From the NCBI GenBank assembly GCA_033239005.1, contig BSQZ01000001.1:1836501-1900500 (forward strand): a stretch of 64,000 nt of DNA. The letters are read 5' to 3'. Source of the DNA: Lamellibrachia satsuma (Eukaryota > Annelida > Polychaeta > Sabellida > Siboglinidae). Positions 1-12,129 of this stretch are shown piece by piece. Each line of letters opens with the position of its first letter. Within the stretch, counting starts at the first letter, position 1. Below the pieces are notes generated by a model. That model was not told where the DNA came from. It ran no database searches and saw only the letters and a list, made by a program, of their open reading frames with translations. The position numbers and the translations under genes are program-made.

Positions 1-1103
1 ACAAAGCGTTAATCTCAAGAATGTGTACATTGTTGAGAACAAGATAGACCCGAAACAAAAGGGTAAAACAATAAAGGCTGACAAGGTGCTCTTTCAGCGA
101 TTTCTGGTGGCCAAATATGCAGGGCGTGAGATAGACCTCAAGAAGCTGTTGTGTCATGAACTTTCACCAGTTTCGCTCTCCATAGCAGACACAACTGGAA
201 ATCTACAATCCATAAACAAGGCTGCACTTGGAAAACTCACAAAGAAAGATTGCTGATGAAACTACAGCAGAATCATCCCACGGATCAGATGTCCATCTAC
301 TCGAATCAACCCACGAAGAGGCTGATACGATATTCTACTGCATGCTACCGCAGCTTGCGAAACAGAGTTTGAATGTATTATCATCGCGAGTAGAGACACT
401 GATATGTTGGTACTTGTGATTCACTTTGCAGCACAGCTGAATTAAGAATTATGGATGAGAACAGGAACAGCAAAACAGCGACGCTTCATTACTGTTCATG
501 TCATACAGTTACCTCCAACTCTCCGAAGGAACATCCCAGTATATCATGCATGAACAGGATGTGACACTGTCAGTCAGCTGACTGTACACCTGGAAAACAT
601 TCCAGAAGCAGTTCTATTGGATCATCTGGGACGCGGAGCTCTTTCTGAAGTCACAGAGAAACAAGCAGAAGAATTCATCTGCAAAGTCTATTCGCCATGC
701 ACTAACGATGCAGCCATCAACGAAGTGCGTTACAGACTATTTCAGAAATATACCAAAGATCGAAAAAAGCCTACCGCCTACCCAGAGTTGTCTTTCCAAA
801 CACGTCCAGCGTGCCCACTACCAGAGCCGTGTTTGGTATTTAGCAGATAACACTTCCCCTGACCACGTTTTACCCATCAATAATGGCTGGAACAAGAATC
901 CCACAAGTGGGCAACTTCACCCACAGCTGATGGTAGAGGACCCCTTACCACAGGAATTCCCAGATATTGTGCATTACAAATGCAAAAAACTGTGCAAATG
1001 CAAGATGCGCTTGCAGATCCAAGCAGCTAAAGTGCACAGGTGCTTGCTTATGCAGGATGATATCTGTCGGAACCCATTTACTACGATGGACGATGAAGAA
1101 TAA
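1..1103 (+). pseudogene. C-terminal part of an uncharacterised multicopy gene family (PIN-like HEEADT/DTD/TGCDT module), frame-broken
   Basis: No intact ORF, but the three frames read in relay as one protein end. Frame 23-256 gives the block IDLKKLLCHELSPVSLSIAD. A shift near 250 leads to HEEADT (about 318-335). Another shift leads to ASRDTDMLVLVIHF (about 389-430), and TGCDTVSQL is read at 553-579 just after a stop. The tail continues in frame 617-1103 and ends with a Cys/Lys-rich segment (HYKCKKLCKCKMR) before TAA. The spacing HEEADT ... DTD ... GCDT with acidic residues is what I recall from large, unnamed invertebrate families and resembles a PIN/FEN-like nuclease fold; the fold is inference. 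The 5' part is beyond the window. At least three frameshifts or stops mark it as a pseudogene. A distant relative is at 61187-61800 on the other strand. Confidence 0.6.
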
Positions 1104-1705
1104 GACTAACTGTCAGTTACAGGTGTCCTTCTAATGTCTATCTTCACAGATAATGAATGAGCTACCCTCATACGCAGTGATTGGGCTGGGATGGGTGCTA
1201 TTTTGAGAAAGGGTGGGATTTAACTGACTGGTGGATAAGATTACCATGTGTAACAATATCAGTTTTTATTAATATGTAATCATCAGGAGTAAGGTTATTT
1301 TTAATTGGGGTTTAACAAAGATATGTTTCCCAATGACTGTAGTGTTTCACTTTCTGACAATCTTGAAAATATGGGGGTAACATGGATTTGTGCATAATAA
1401 TCAGTCATTTTCCATTGTTTACCGAAACAGTTGGTTTTTGTTTTGTTTGGAAATGAACTGGCATTATTTTGTGATAACATAATTTGCATGTACCATGTAC
1501 GTAAGAAATGTACCATGTACGTAAGAAGTTATAAAAAAACTATTTTACACCTTTGATCCAGAAACCAAAATAAAATATTTATATATTTTGGTACGTTTTA
1601 TGTTTTTTGTATATTGCTATAATATTGATTTTTTTAGATGATTTGCCTAATCTAACGTGCACGCAACTTGTGTCGACATATACAAAGTGCTGTCCATGAA
1701 AACGC
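1104..1705. other. No gene seen; contains a 20-bp tandem duplication
   Basis: A+T-rich sequence without a convincing ORF. The only structure seen is a perfect 20-bp tandem duplication at 1488-1507 and 1508-1527, whose unit contains the palindrome GTACCATGTAC-like core. Confidence 0.5.
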
Positions 1706-2169
1706 CTAGCTCTCGTAGAAATTACTGCGGTGATATGTCGAACCCATACACGTTGATTGTGTTAACAATGGTCGGTGCTTTACACTACGGCGTACATAAA
1801 CAATTGTCTCTGTCTCTGTCTCATTCAGCATTAGGTGTTGGTCCGTCACCCGTAGTTTGGCGTCTGTTGTGCATCGCTCAGTGCGTCGGATAGTAACCTC
1901 TATTTCACAGGGTTGACTACGAGGGAATTCCACGTATAGTTGTGTATCGTCTGCGTACAAGTAGATTGTGAACAATAGTGTACCAAGAACCGACCCTGCG
2001 GCGCGCCACAACAAAGCTGTTGTTGGCTAGAGATGGCATCGCCGATATTTATAGAAAAACGGTAAACTGACTGGGTTGCGCCATTAGTTTCTATTGAATT
2101 ACAACATAGGCAGTTAACAGGACTAGCGAGCGAGATCAATAGCACTACTGATCTAACAGCTCGTTGCAT
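1706..2169 (-). pseudogene. LINE reverse transcriptase fragment (YADD box)
   Basis: Two overlapping minus-strand frames together give part of a non-LTR reverse transcriptase. The upstream frame (2169 to about 2000) ends with the block CCGAPQG, and the downstream frame (about 2005 to 1706) opens with SVLGTLLFTIYLYADDTQLY. The PQGSVLG-type turn followed by YADD is the RT palm active site (motifs B' and C). After it comes a typical thumb start with CTTDAKLRVTDQHLMLNETE. One frameshift lies around 2000, and both ends of the enzyme are missing, so this is a dead fragment. Similarity is to jockey/CR1-group LINEs; the exact clade is not determined. Confidence 0.75.
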
Positions 2170-2446
2170 CTGGTAATGTATTGCTTGAAGGTCAGCCTAT
2201 CACTGATTACACTTCATTCTGTTGGCGGATGTGGCAAAGTAATGAAGGAGCCGAACAGTTTGGTAGCAGACGACACATCTTTGACGTGACCATCGCATGT
2301 ACACCCTTGAGGCGGCGATATTGATAGCAAGAGTAGTCCGAAAGCACGGTATGTATTTTTGTCACGTTTGCATGTGGTAGTACTTAGTGTGCAATATTGA
2401 GCCGCATCTACAAAAGAGACACATCCTTGTTCTAATTAATGCAATT

Positions 2447-2998
2447 TAAAAAATGTACCGATCTCAATTCGACGATCTTATCGTACATTGCAATTATCTT
2501 CATCAAATAATAGGAATAATACCAGCATGACAACGGCGAGACCTCAACAACATGCAATTGTTGGATGTAATCTTTATTCTATTGTTGGATCACACCTACC
2601 TGTATATTAACAACACGCCGGCTCAATGTCTTTCCGCACTCCGTAACGTTCGGCTGGCACGTTATTACACTCTACAAATGGCCGCGTTTCTTTGGGTAGT
2701 ATGTCCATATTTCTGATTGCGTTTCACATGAGAACATCATTTCATACCACAGCGAGAAGGCGAGACTTAGAAACGTCGCCATATTGGCTGTGTTGAAGTT
2801 TTGCACTTCGCTGCCACAGACAGCGTGTTTTCTAATTGTTTACGGGAAGGTGTGATAAAAAATTAATAAAGATTATATCCAACAATTGCATGTTATTGAG
2901 GTTTCGCCATTTTCATGCAGGCATTTTTCCAATTATTTGATGAAGATAATTGCAATGTACGATAAGATCGTCGAATTGAGATAGATACTTTTTTATAC
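2447..2998. mobile_element. MITE / foldback element with ~130-bp terminal inverted repeats
   Basis: About 130 bp at 2447-2578 reappear as the reverse complement at 2865-2998 with scattered mismatches. The outer 45 bp match best (CAATTCGACGATCTTATCGT core), and the inner part contains ACATGCAATTGTTGGAT in both arms. The central ~285 bp has no coding capacity. Long arms, short core and lack of an ORF fit a non-autonomous foldback DNA element. No target-site duplication could be fixed with confidence because the outer ends fade into A/T runs. Confidence 0.8.
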
Positions 2999-3067
2999 AT
3001 AACTACAAACACAGATGAAACAAAACCACAAACCGTGCTTTCAAACTAGTGTTTCTTTCAACATCGG

Positions 3068-3104
3068 CACACACGCACACGCACATGCACACACACACGC
3101 ACAT
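3068..3104. repeat. (CA)n-rich microsatellite
   Basis: Interrupted CA/ACGC dinucleotide run. Confidence 0.85.
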
Positions 3105-3328
3105 TTCTAATTGATATATCCTCATTATATTTTCCAGTCATAAAGCTCACTCCCATAATTGCGTTTTGCAGTTTTTGTCTTGTCTTGTTTTTCCCTATTT
3201 CAAGAATTCAAGAAAAAACAAATCAATTCGTAATACAATATAAACACACTCAACTTGTAAGCGAAATGTTAAAATTGTAATGTAAATATCATCTTCCATG
3301 TTCACTGTTGATCTCCAAATAGATCGAC

Positions 3329-6176
3329 ATGAACGCGTCCACCGGAAATGAGACGAACGGGACGACCGGATATTATGAAGGTCTGGTCTCGTTGTCGATC
3401 AACGGGGCATACTGCGTCTTTATCATGTTCGGCAACGGAATGACAATCGCGAGCGTGCTGAGGCGAGAACATGTACAAAACTGGTCGTAATGTATAAGAT
3501 AGATTTTCCTTTAATCACAACTAGTAAGTATCCCGTCGTTTCGATCCATGATTGGTATTGATTTCCTGATCAATGTGGCCTACTTTGTCCCGTGCACACT
3601 TCTGTTGCCGTTATCGAAACGTCGTAGCAATGAACAAACTTTACTGTTGTGACTAAAAGAAAAATCTGTATTATATTATTCACCCAACCTGATGGTCATT
3701 TTGACGAATGGCATTGTCTAAATAATACACCATCGTTTATTCGTGTAGTAAGCCGTCATTCATCAGTTTATTTGAAAATTGGAATGAAAATCAAATTGGA
3801 CCTGTTTCGCTGTTTGTCTTTATATACGTACACAGTAAAAATGGATCCTCCAATTAATCTCCTCGGACCAGTGGCGAATAAAGAATCTCGCAAAGGGGAG
3901 GCCAATCAAGTGGTGGCGAAACAGGCTGTATACGAAACCAAACAAAATTGAAAGTAAAATGGGGCCATAGCCAAATGTCCCCCCCCAAAAAAAATAGTAA
4001 TAATAAATAGGCCACTGTCATAGTTTTGAACACGACTACTCTTGTTATCATGTTGAGCCAGGTTCGAGCAGCTGCGCACGCCGACCAACCTATTCGTCGC
4101 TAGTCTGGCGGTCGCTGACTTCGCCTTCGGCCTGATGGGACCCTTCTACAGCTTCCTCTTGAAGGTTCCTGCCGGCATCCGTCTGTCACACACCTCACGG
4201 TCCGCCTGCCTCTTCTCACTCTGGGGAGTCTTTTTCTCCACCCTGGGCTCCGTCTTCAACCTCCTCGCCATCTCCGTCGACCGGTTCCTCGCCATCACAC
4301 TGCCGCTGCGCTACGGCGCTGTCGTCACCATGAGAGCGGCACAGGTGGGCACGCATCACTGCGTTACTTCCGGGTTCATGTCATATGAATTAAGTGCAAT
4401 TTGGAGACGATAGCTCTTTATGTGAGTTTTCCCTTAAAAATATATTTTTAACAGGGAATTGGAAAAATTAAAGACATTAACAGTATCGCTATGGTGTACA
4501 CAAACGTAATTTTCATGTGGCTGTTTGGCAGCAAATGAGTGCGTCAATGACAGTAGGATCTCCTGCGCATATAGACCGAAAGTGGTTTTTGGCGACATTT
4601 CATAGGGAGCGTACTGCATGTTAAATATCCGGACAATTGAATGAGAGAATTTTACGAATTTTCCCCACAGCTAAATATAAAAATTGAGATATCCGACTTC
4701 TGGAAACTTCAAACAGTAACTTTGTGAATAACATTGAGAAACGTTAACAATGCCACCAGTTGCGAACGAAATAGTGATCTGTCGCCAGGTGTGTACGGCA
4801 GTCATCTGGAGCGTCATTCTCTGCCTGAGCCTGCCGCCCGTCCTCGGCTGGAACCGTTGGTCCGCGGACTCGCTGTGCGCCTTCTCCGAGGTGCTGCATG
4901 TCGAGTACACCTTCGGACTGTTCGCCGTCCCTGTTGTCGCCTGCCTCGTCGTGCTCACCGTCTTGTACTGCGTCGTCTTCGCCATCGCCTGGAAGCATCG
5001 ACGACAAATACAGGCGAGTCGTTGTTCTAAACGAATGGCAGTGCCAGAGGTGTCAACATCTGCTCATGGAAAAGCAGGAAAGTACGCACGAAAAACTGGG
5101 AAAGTGCTCATGAAAACCACGAAACACCCTCCTTCACTCAGCTTTCGTTGGTGTTTAGCATTTTATCGGCGGTATTTAACGTTGTTTACGGGTCGCCATT
5201 TTGATGTGCCGTTCTCGTTCGCGCGACAAAATGGGAAATCACATTAGAAGAAATTAAATATGCCTACAATGGTCTCGTGTGCAACAAAATATATCGTTTT
5301 GCAATGATTTTTTTGTTCGTCCAAAAACTGGGAAAGTGGGACTGAGAAAAAACCCCGGTATTTCCCACTCGAAAACGGTAATCTTGGTACCCATGCAGTG
5401 CTCTTATTCCATTTTACTTTGTTTAAGACATACGACTAAAAAAGAACAATTAAGAACGTAAGCCGCAAACAGTTAACTTGCCATGACACAATTAAACTTT
5501 GTTTGATTAAGAGAGTAATTATGACACGTTAAATGTACGATCCAAATGTCTCACGAACTTTCGGTCGAGGAGATCGTGGTTCAAAATCACACGGCGCGGT
5601 TTCGAAACTGATGTCTGTGCCAAAGGAAGTAAAAGATCCCATATAGCGAAATGGAAAAACTCACAGAACTGGTTATTTTTATCTCTAAACACCCATTTGC
5701 GTCAATATCTTGAAACAAGTATTCTGCCAATTATTGAAGTGGTAATATTCGGACACTGATATGAAACACTCATATTAGCATAAAGTCAGTTTACATTGGT
5801 CACCAATATCATGTGACTGGCAATATCATGTGACTGGTTCTCCCGTGGCATCGTATCGGCTGCTGGTGGCTAATGGTATCCCATCCTTCCGCAGGCTGAG
5901 CAGCCGTCCGCCAGCTACAGCGTCATGAAGGGACACCTCAAGTCGACCAAGATCATGTGTATCGTGCTCGGAGCCTTCTACCTGTGCTGGTGCCCCTACA
6001 TCGTTATCTCAGGCATAGCAGCATCACAAGGACCAAACGTCTCACAGGAACTCAATAACGGCAAAACGCTCGCTTCATTTCTGGTGCTGATCAACTCTGG
6101 GGTGAACCCGTGTATTTACGCCTGGAGGAATGCGGAATTCAAGAAAGCTTACAAGAAGTTGCTGCGATTTACTTAG
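3329..6176 (+). CDS. Class A (rhodopsin-family) G protein-coupled receptor, four exons
   Basis: Seven-transmembrane receptor, about 314 residues, expected in the plasma membrane; ligand unknown. Exons: 3329-3483 (or 3486), 4062-4344, 4789-5013 and 5895-6176, with consistent phases. Exon 1 has NxS/T glycosylation sites (NAS, NET, NGT) and TM1 with the conserved GN. Exon 2 has TM2 (NLFVASLAVADF), the TM3 cysteine and DRF in place of DRY, followed by PLRY. Exon 3 has TM4 (ending PPVLGWN), an ECL2 cysteine and TM5. Exon 4 has TM6 with CWCPY and TM7 with NSGVNPCIYAW, then a short basic tail ending LLRFT. The LGWN and NPxxY-RN context recalls adenosine and aminergic receptors, but it could be an orphan. 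The third intron starts with GC (CAG|GCGAGT), the only donor that keeps the frame. Coding DNA is markedly G+C-richer than the introns. No lesion seen. Confidence 0.85.
5541..5660 (+). repeat. Possible tRNA-headed SINE in GPCR intron 3
   Basis: A weak Pol III B-box-like string (GTGGTTCAAAATC) follows a GGTCGAGGAGATC segment, as in the heads of the SINEs elsewhere in the window. No tail match found, so this is tentative. Confidence 0.25.
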
Positions 6177-6396
6177 CCCACACGTGCGTGTGCGTGCAAG
6201 AATACATGCATGCAAGTGAAAGGTTACCAGTGCACCAATTATGCTCTCAACAGGGGTCCGGCAGCAATGCACTTAGATTGGACAATCGGCCGGACCAACT
6301 TCGTTATATGACGCCACCGTCATTGACCAGTGTTGACAGTTTCATTATTCCTAATGGACGGACCTCTACATACGAACGCGTGCGTCAGTTCAAAAC

Positions 6397-6600
6397 TAGG
6401 AAACCGATATAAATGAATTAGAGAAAGCTCAGAAGAGAACGCTGAAACTCAGCAGAACACCTATCGAATCAGTTCTTTTGGAACAGAGACGACTTGAGGC
6501 AAACCTATGTGAGGTATATAAATACATCAGTGGCCTAAACAGGAATAACCCAGAGAATTTGTTTTATCAATGTAGTAGCAATCTGAGGGGTAGAGCTTAA
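6397..6600 (+). pseudogene. LINE reverse transcriptase C-terminal fragment
   Basis: A short open stretch directly downstream of the GPCR reads ELEKAQKRTLKLSRTP, then LLEQRRLEANLCEVYKYISG and LRGRA before TAA. This corresponds to the conserved C-terminal region of CR1/jockey LINE polymerases (LExxQRRATK ... RRLRGDLxxVYK). No upstream RT domains are present. It abuts, tail to tail, an oppositely oriented LINE relic at 6606-6905. Confidence 0.6.
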
Positions 6601-6605
6601 CGTTA

Positions 6606-6905
6606 AGGAAGGTGTACTCCCGGACAGATATCTATCAATTCTATTTTTAAACATATTTACAATGCTAACATTAACACAATCATTTGGTAGTTTGTTCCAT
6701 TCATTTATCACCTTCTGTGAGAAAGAGTACTTTCTAATATCCAACCTACACTGCTCCTTAACTAATGCTGCTTTGTGTCCTCTGGTTCTACTGCCTTCTT
6801 CTAGTTTGAAGAACATATTCCTATCAAGATCCTCATAACCGTTCACTATTTTAAACACTTATATTTGGTCTCCTCTTAATCTCCTGCACTGTAGTGTTGA
6901 CAAAC
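6606..6905 (-). pseudogene. CR1-type LINE RT C-terminal fragment
   Basis: The minus strand reads MFKIVNGYEDLDRNMFFKLE, then SRTRGHKAALVKEQCRLDIR and SFSQKVINEWNKLPNDCV. It matches the C-terminal region of the better copies at 21504-22033 and 52560-53545, but is more diverged. A 3'-end-like segment (AAGTGGACAAGGAACCCACT) also occurs at about 7093-7135. Confidence 0.75.
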
Positions 6906-7135
6906 CACATTGTAGTAAGCCACCCGCACGATGCCTCCTCCGTGGCTTTGCAGCAGTGCAATTCGCAGTTCCAGCCCTTCTCCTTATCACCCGCACCGCT
7001 CAAGCACACGAACGAGTTTTCCAGCAGAGCACAGGCTAGTGAAGCTGGATTTAGCAAGATAGAACATGATTGAAATAACAAAACAGTTGAGAAGTGGACA
7101 AGGAACCCACTAACTTATCGATAGTCCAAATGTTT

Positions 7136-8430
7136 TGCATCTATATATATTGTCTTGTCTGTTTTAATAATAACTCGAATGTGTCTGATTAAGCAATGTA
7201 GCTATTAAAACTACAGAATACGTGTACTCTGCGTAACTGTGAATTTATTAAAGGTATCGCGGTTAACCGTCGACCACTGGCTACTGTTGGGGAATGTTTT
7301 TGGACAACCCAAAGAAAGCAGCGAGGCGTGACGATTGGAAGAAAGGTAACAGGCAACAGAACGACTACCTGTGTTGGCTACCTTAGTTTATTATATGGCC
7401 AGACCAGAAACTATGCACAAGCAGGTGTAGCCAACTTATGGTGTGGTGACGATAATAGGCGTCAACATGGAGACTGTCAGTGAAGCAAGTAGTATTTGAT
7501 TAGAGTTAGCCAAATTTGGGGCTTCATTGTTTAATTAAACAAACCTTACCTTTGCTAAATTAAGTCGATATCTTGCGGAGTTTTGCAGGCAGCTGTAGAG
7601 ATTATTCTAGGCAGAAATATATAAAAGTGCCATAATGAAGTAACAAGCGGGCAATGTGTTTTATAATCATTTTCTATCCACCCGTTTACAAAATATAGCT
7701 TCCCAGAGTTGTTCGTCATGCATCAGACCATAAATATACCAACAACGACGTGCATAATTGGTATCTAAATGGTCGAAAGGCAACTAAGAGATATATTTCT
7801 GAAATATTGTTATAATCCGTATTAATTTAAAATGGCATATGTAATTAAACAAACCTAAGTAAGCGATTAATTTATTAACAGGAGATGCTGGTGGCGTAAT
7901 CTTTTGAAGAGATTCTTCGAATGTTAATGAATGGTGGATGACAACTAGTCAAACAATGGAACGGCATATTCTGTACAGAAAACTGTATAATCTAGACACG
8001 AGCTCCGATTAACAACCTTGGAAATGTGTAGCTAAACAAAACTTCGAAACAAAGTATGAGAAAATTAATTTATAAAGTGGAAGCGCAAGAACGCTGGGAA
8101 TAATACATCAATTTAATCTAAGTAGATAGATGATGAAAATATGCATAGACATGCAATATGAAATAGAGGGCATATTACGCTATCAAAAAGTATTTTTGTT
8201 GGATGTACAAGCAATGGCATTTATCTTTGCAGCTGTTGAGATAAAACATGTTTTCAACGTCATAAACCTAATATACACTATTGGAATGTTACTTGGCTAA
8301 TGCAAAATGTCTGGTTGTTGCACATCCACAAGTATACTACTGCAGAAGATTAGGCTTAGCAACAACAATCCCACGACGTTCTGCCGCACAATTAGGAAAG
8401 GTTTACAAATACACTGTAGCTAGCACATAC
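7136..8430. other. No gene recognised
   Basis: A+T-rich sequence with stops in all frames. No repeat arm, splice-flanked ORF or RNA gene was recognised. Confidence 0.5.
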
Positions 8431-8480
8431 ACGTGTCTGCGTGCGTGTGTGCGTGCGTGTGCGCGTGTGAGTGTGTGTGA
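8431..8480. repeat. (GT)n/(GCGT)n microsatellite
   Basis: Imperfect GT, GCGT and GTGA repeat run. Confidence 0.85.
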
Positions 8481-8559
8481 AGAACGTATTATGCAATTGT
8501 TCAGGTTTAATACTGTTAATGTATGTAACATCAACTTTGGAATGTATGCTTAATTCACT

Positions 8560-9500
8560 TGAATGTGAAACTAAAGTGTCTCCATTTATCAGTCGACGAA
8601 ATTGCGCAATAGTTCACGGTAGGCCGGCAAGTGATGATACAGAACACGCACTGATTGACTTGTTTGGCCGAACACTGATAGTTCCCGTCGGGCGAGACGA
8701 TATTGTTCGCTGCCACCATCTCGGCGCGTCAGTGAACGACACCAAGCCATGCGAATTTAGCTTCTCAATAAAGCAAAAACAACAAGAAACTTCACAGCAG
8801 CATGGACTTCTGACGATCGAATCATCTGTTTGTTTACCAATGGCAAAAAAGTGAACATCACGACTGAACAACTGCAACAAATTCAATACTGTCGTACTCT
8901 CGAACTGGGACTAGTGACATATATGTATGATACACTGATGTTACAACGGTTGACAATATAAGGTTCGAACTTTCTGACATTGACAGCTATGTTAATGAAA
9001 CTGACACTTTTGCCTTCAACAATATTTAAATATGCTTTAAAAACTGTATTTTACTGATGACGAACTAATTAATTGATCATCTAACCTTGAGCAGAAGACT
9101 ACATTTTCTACCTTAGCAGTTAACACTCGAAGTAAAATTAGAATTATGTTTAGGAACAACGTATATTCCCTTTGACGTTATAGGAATTACTGAAACTCGG
9201 TTTACAGACCATGACAACTCAGATTTATTTAATTTGAATGGTTATACTCTTATCACATATCCCAGAATAAATGGAAAAGGAAGAGGTGTTGGGATCTACA
9301 TATACAATAAGTATCAGTATAACATTAGGCACGACTTGATGAACGACTCCGTCCATAGTCATTTTGAATCGGTTTTTATTGAAATCAAAGCAAATAAAAA
9401 GACGTTTATAATAGGTTCCATATATAAACCGCCTGACATCAGTACAGATTCTTTCAACAATGAATTTCTCAGTGTACTAAACATAATATTTCGGGAAAAG

Positions 9501-9547
<47 letters not shown>

Positions 9548-9890
9548 TTATATTATATATATAATTATTATATTATATATATAATTATTATATTATATAT
9601 ATAATTATTATATTATATATATATAATTATTATATTTGTAATATCCCCAGAAAAGCAACTTATATAATCTTGTATAGACGATGCAAAAGTGCAAACAACA
9701 TTTCTAAACTCAAATCACACAAATTAGGATGATGTCTACAATGAAAACTACCCAGATAAATCTGATAACACATTCATAAACATTCTAAATAAATTTATTT
9801 GACGAATGCCTACCCATTAAAAAACTACTATACAATATATTACACCTAAGCCGACATGAGAAAACGTGGTAAGAATATAGAGTACGGTCT
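8560..9890 (+). pseudogene. LINE relic: ORF1 fragment followed by endonuclease domain
   Basis: The first part (about 8575-8860) reads RRNCAIVHGRPASDDTEHAL, then VPVGRDDIVRCHHLG. This is the RRM-like pattern of LINE ORF1 proteins, followed after a shift by AAWTSDDRIICLFTNGKKV. The second part (about 9170-9500) reads DVIGITETRFTDHDN, then GRGVGIYIYNKY and FIIGSIYKPPDIS, which are the EEP-type endonuclease blocks (WLTETW, IYRPP). The frame then runs into an AT-rich tandem repeat. A continuation (DDVYNENYPDKSDNTFI, DECLPIKK) is visible at about 9729-9826. The RT domain is absent. ORF1 and the endonuclease are separated by stops, so the element is dead. Confidence 0.65.
9505..9635. repeat. (TA)n followed by a 20-bp AT-only tandem repeat
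   Basis: A TA run (9505-9540) leads into four near-perfect 20-bp units composed only of A and T (9541-9620), inside the LINE endonuclease relic. Confidence 0.9.
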
Positions 9891-10144
9891 GAAAATAAAA
9901 GATAATGTCATATAAGGGGCGGGAGACTCCTAGTAAGACTAAAAATTAATCTATGTCGTAGGAGCAACTTCAATAGTAACTGTTGTGTTTTCGGAATAAC
10001 CGATATAAGTAATTTTTGTGGCATGCATTTACTAAACTACTAAGTCTTCTTTTAATTGATGAACACATCTTGTGTTGTGTTTATTTTGGTTATCTTTATT
10101 CTTTTTACGCACTACACATATTGGAAGTTGATCATTTATATCAT

Positions 10145-10480
10145 TTATGAGTAGTCCACAAGCATAGTGGCTCGCATACAAATAATATATTTATGTTGTA
10201 AATATATTATTACCAATGAGGGTGGTAGTAGTGCAGGTAATTCTGATAGGCTTATGAGCAGATATAATCCTATCCCATACATTAAATCTAGGAAATGTCT
10301 CACACTGTCTTGTGACTCATGTTGCAACAAATCTATATTTAAGTCACGACAGACAAACAGTGTTTTATTGTTACGGTCATTGTTTACAATTGGCCCAATA
10401 CTGTCACCCAATACTGTTGATAATCTTTGTCCTGGAGCTCTGTATGCACAGCTTATCAAAATATTACTATGTTTTAAGGT
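10145..10480 (-). pseudogene. LINE endonuclease fragment
   Basis: The minus strand reads YRAPGQ, then NNKTLFVCRDLNIDLLQHES and VRHFLDLMYGIGLYLLI. This is the GDFNIDLL block of EEP endonucleases, with GDF changed to RDL. It belongs to the same LINE group as 8560-9890 but lies in the opposite orientation, and no RT follows. Confidence 0.7.
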
Positions 10481-10484
10481 TAAT

Positions 10485-10813
10485 ATCTACCGTTACATAC
10501 TCAGGAGTATTATCAAGTACAACCGATTTATTGGTGATTTAAGAGTGATTAATTTTAAATGTGTTTTGTGCATGACTGAAGCATAAACTGAGGTTTTTAG
10601 AAGTGAATTTAATGTAACACAACTACACAGTGCATATTGGAAGGATACATTGTGTCAAATGTCTGCCTTGATATTTATTTTTAATTATGTATTACCTTTT
10701 CAAAAGTTCTGAGTTGGTGATCTGACAATCAACACAGAAAGTGTGTCAGTTACATTTGATATGGTTTAACTTTTATGGTTATCATTAATCCAGGAATATA
10801 ATCTACTTTGTAG
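10485..10813. other. No gene recognised; module-repeat DNA starts near 10720
   Basis: From about 10720 (CAATCAACACAGAAAGTGTG) the sequence matches the intron DNA upstream of the later LRR modules at 12013 and 13250, so the tandem duplication unit includes it. Confidence 0.5.
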
Positions 10814-11777
10814 TCTGAACGACAGCGCTGGATTGTTAGCGACGGTCGAGGTGGCTGAAGCGTTGGGCGACGCTCTGGCGTCAATGCCAGATCTGCATCG
10901 ACTACAGTAAGAATTAGTTTTTTATTTACACCTTTTTCGGCCAACAACTATAATAATTTTCTTCAAGACATCACATATCAATTTCAATTTTAATTCATTC
11001 TTGCATTTAAAGGTGCTTAATCGATTAAATTTTTTTGCTAGTCTCATTTCAAATGAATTTTTTGCGAAACAACTACCTTGTATGTAGCTCGTTTTGTTTT
11101 GTATGTAGTTTTTGTGAAATCATCAGACAAACTATTAAATTAGTTAGTTAATGCTTGTTCAAGCATTAACTGAATTGTAAATCAAAATGCTGAAAAATCA
11201 CGATTTTCGTCCTTGGTGGAATTTTATAACTTTATCATGTGCTCGGCTAGAGGGTTGAAGTCACACCCATGATCAGCATTGACCCACACAGGGCTTACCA
11301 TTTTGGATATCCACTATTTTGATCCTTACCAGATCAGACAGCTAAACTCAATTCTTCCGATAATTTGATAATTTATTAAATCGACTACGGATGTTACATA
11401 AACTATTCACACACTACATATTTGGACAGTAATGAACCTAATTTGCGATATGCTAAATCAGTTGAGGAAGCAGTTTTAACTATTGCATTTAGTTTATTGG
11501 AATAGTTCACTGCCGAGTAATGTATTTAAAACAAAAGTTTACATTTGACGTATATATTTTTTATTATGTATTAAAATGGTTGCATTGTGCATTTAATATT
11601 TCACAATGATTGAGAGAAGTGACTTTGTCAAAGGATATATTATTTTTGCTGATGAAATGTAGGTGCTAAACACGTGTGATTGTTGTTACAGGTTGGCGGA
11701 CTCTGATCTCTCCCCCAGTCGCTGACTGCTATCTTGACCAGACTCGCTCATGGGGGGCAATCACTAGAGGGTATCAA
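10814..11777 (+). pseudogene. LRR module 1 (exons A1 and B1)
   Basis: A1 reads LNDSAGLLATVEVAEALG and then LHRLQ. B1 reads LADSDLSPS and then, after loss of one base, LTAILTRLAHGGQSLEGI. The 86-nt B1 breaks the frame. Donor (CA|GTAAGA) and acceptor (TTACAG|G) are intact. Confidence 0.65.
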
Positions 11778-12129
11778 GTAAGAACAACTTTGTATGTGAA
11801 ATAGTTACCATGACTGTTACTGTGTAAGTTTTCTCGATCTTAATTACCCTGTCAGTAAATGCTTATTTCCTGTATTTCTACAAAACTCATAATTTATGTA
11901 GAATAGCCTAAATTATGTTTATTTATGTAACATTGTCAAAGCTGATGACCAACGGGGTTGCTTTATTTGTTGATATTTTTGGCGTAAATTTGTTATTGAG
12001 TAAGAATACTTCTGACAATCAACACATAAAGTCTGTCAATTACATTTGATGTGATTTAATTAGTGGACAGTGAGTGACACCATCGTCTGTTTGTGTTGTT
12101 TTAATCCAGGAATATAATCTACTTTGTAG

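Noticed and set aside
4671..5113. Minus-strand and alternate-frame ORFs over GPCR exon 3
   Set aside because: Shadow frames of a G+C-rich coding exon; only the plus frame shows TM and receptor motifs with matching splice phases.
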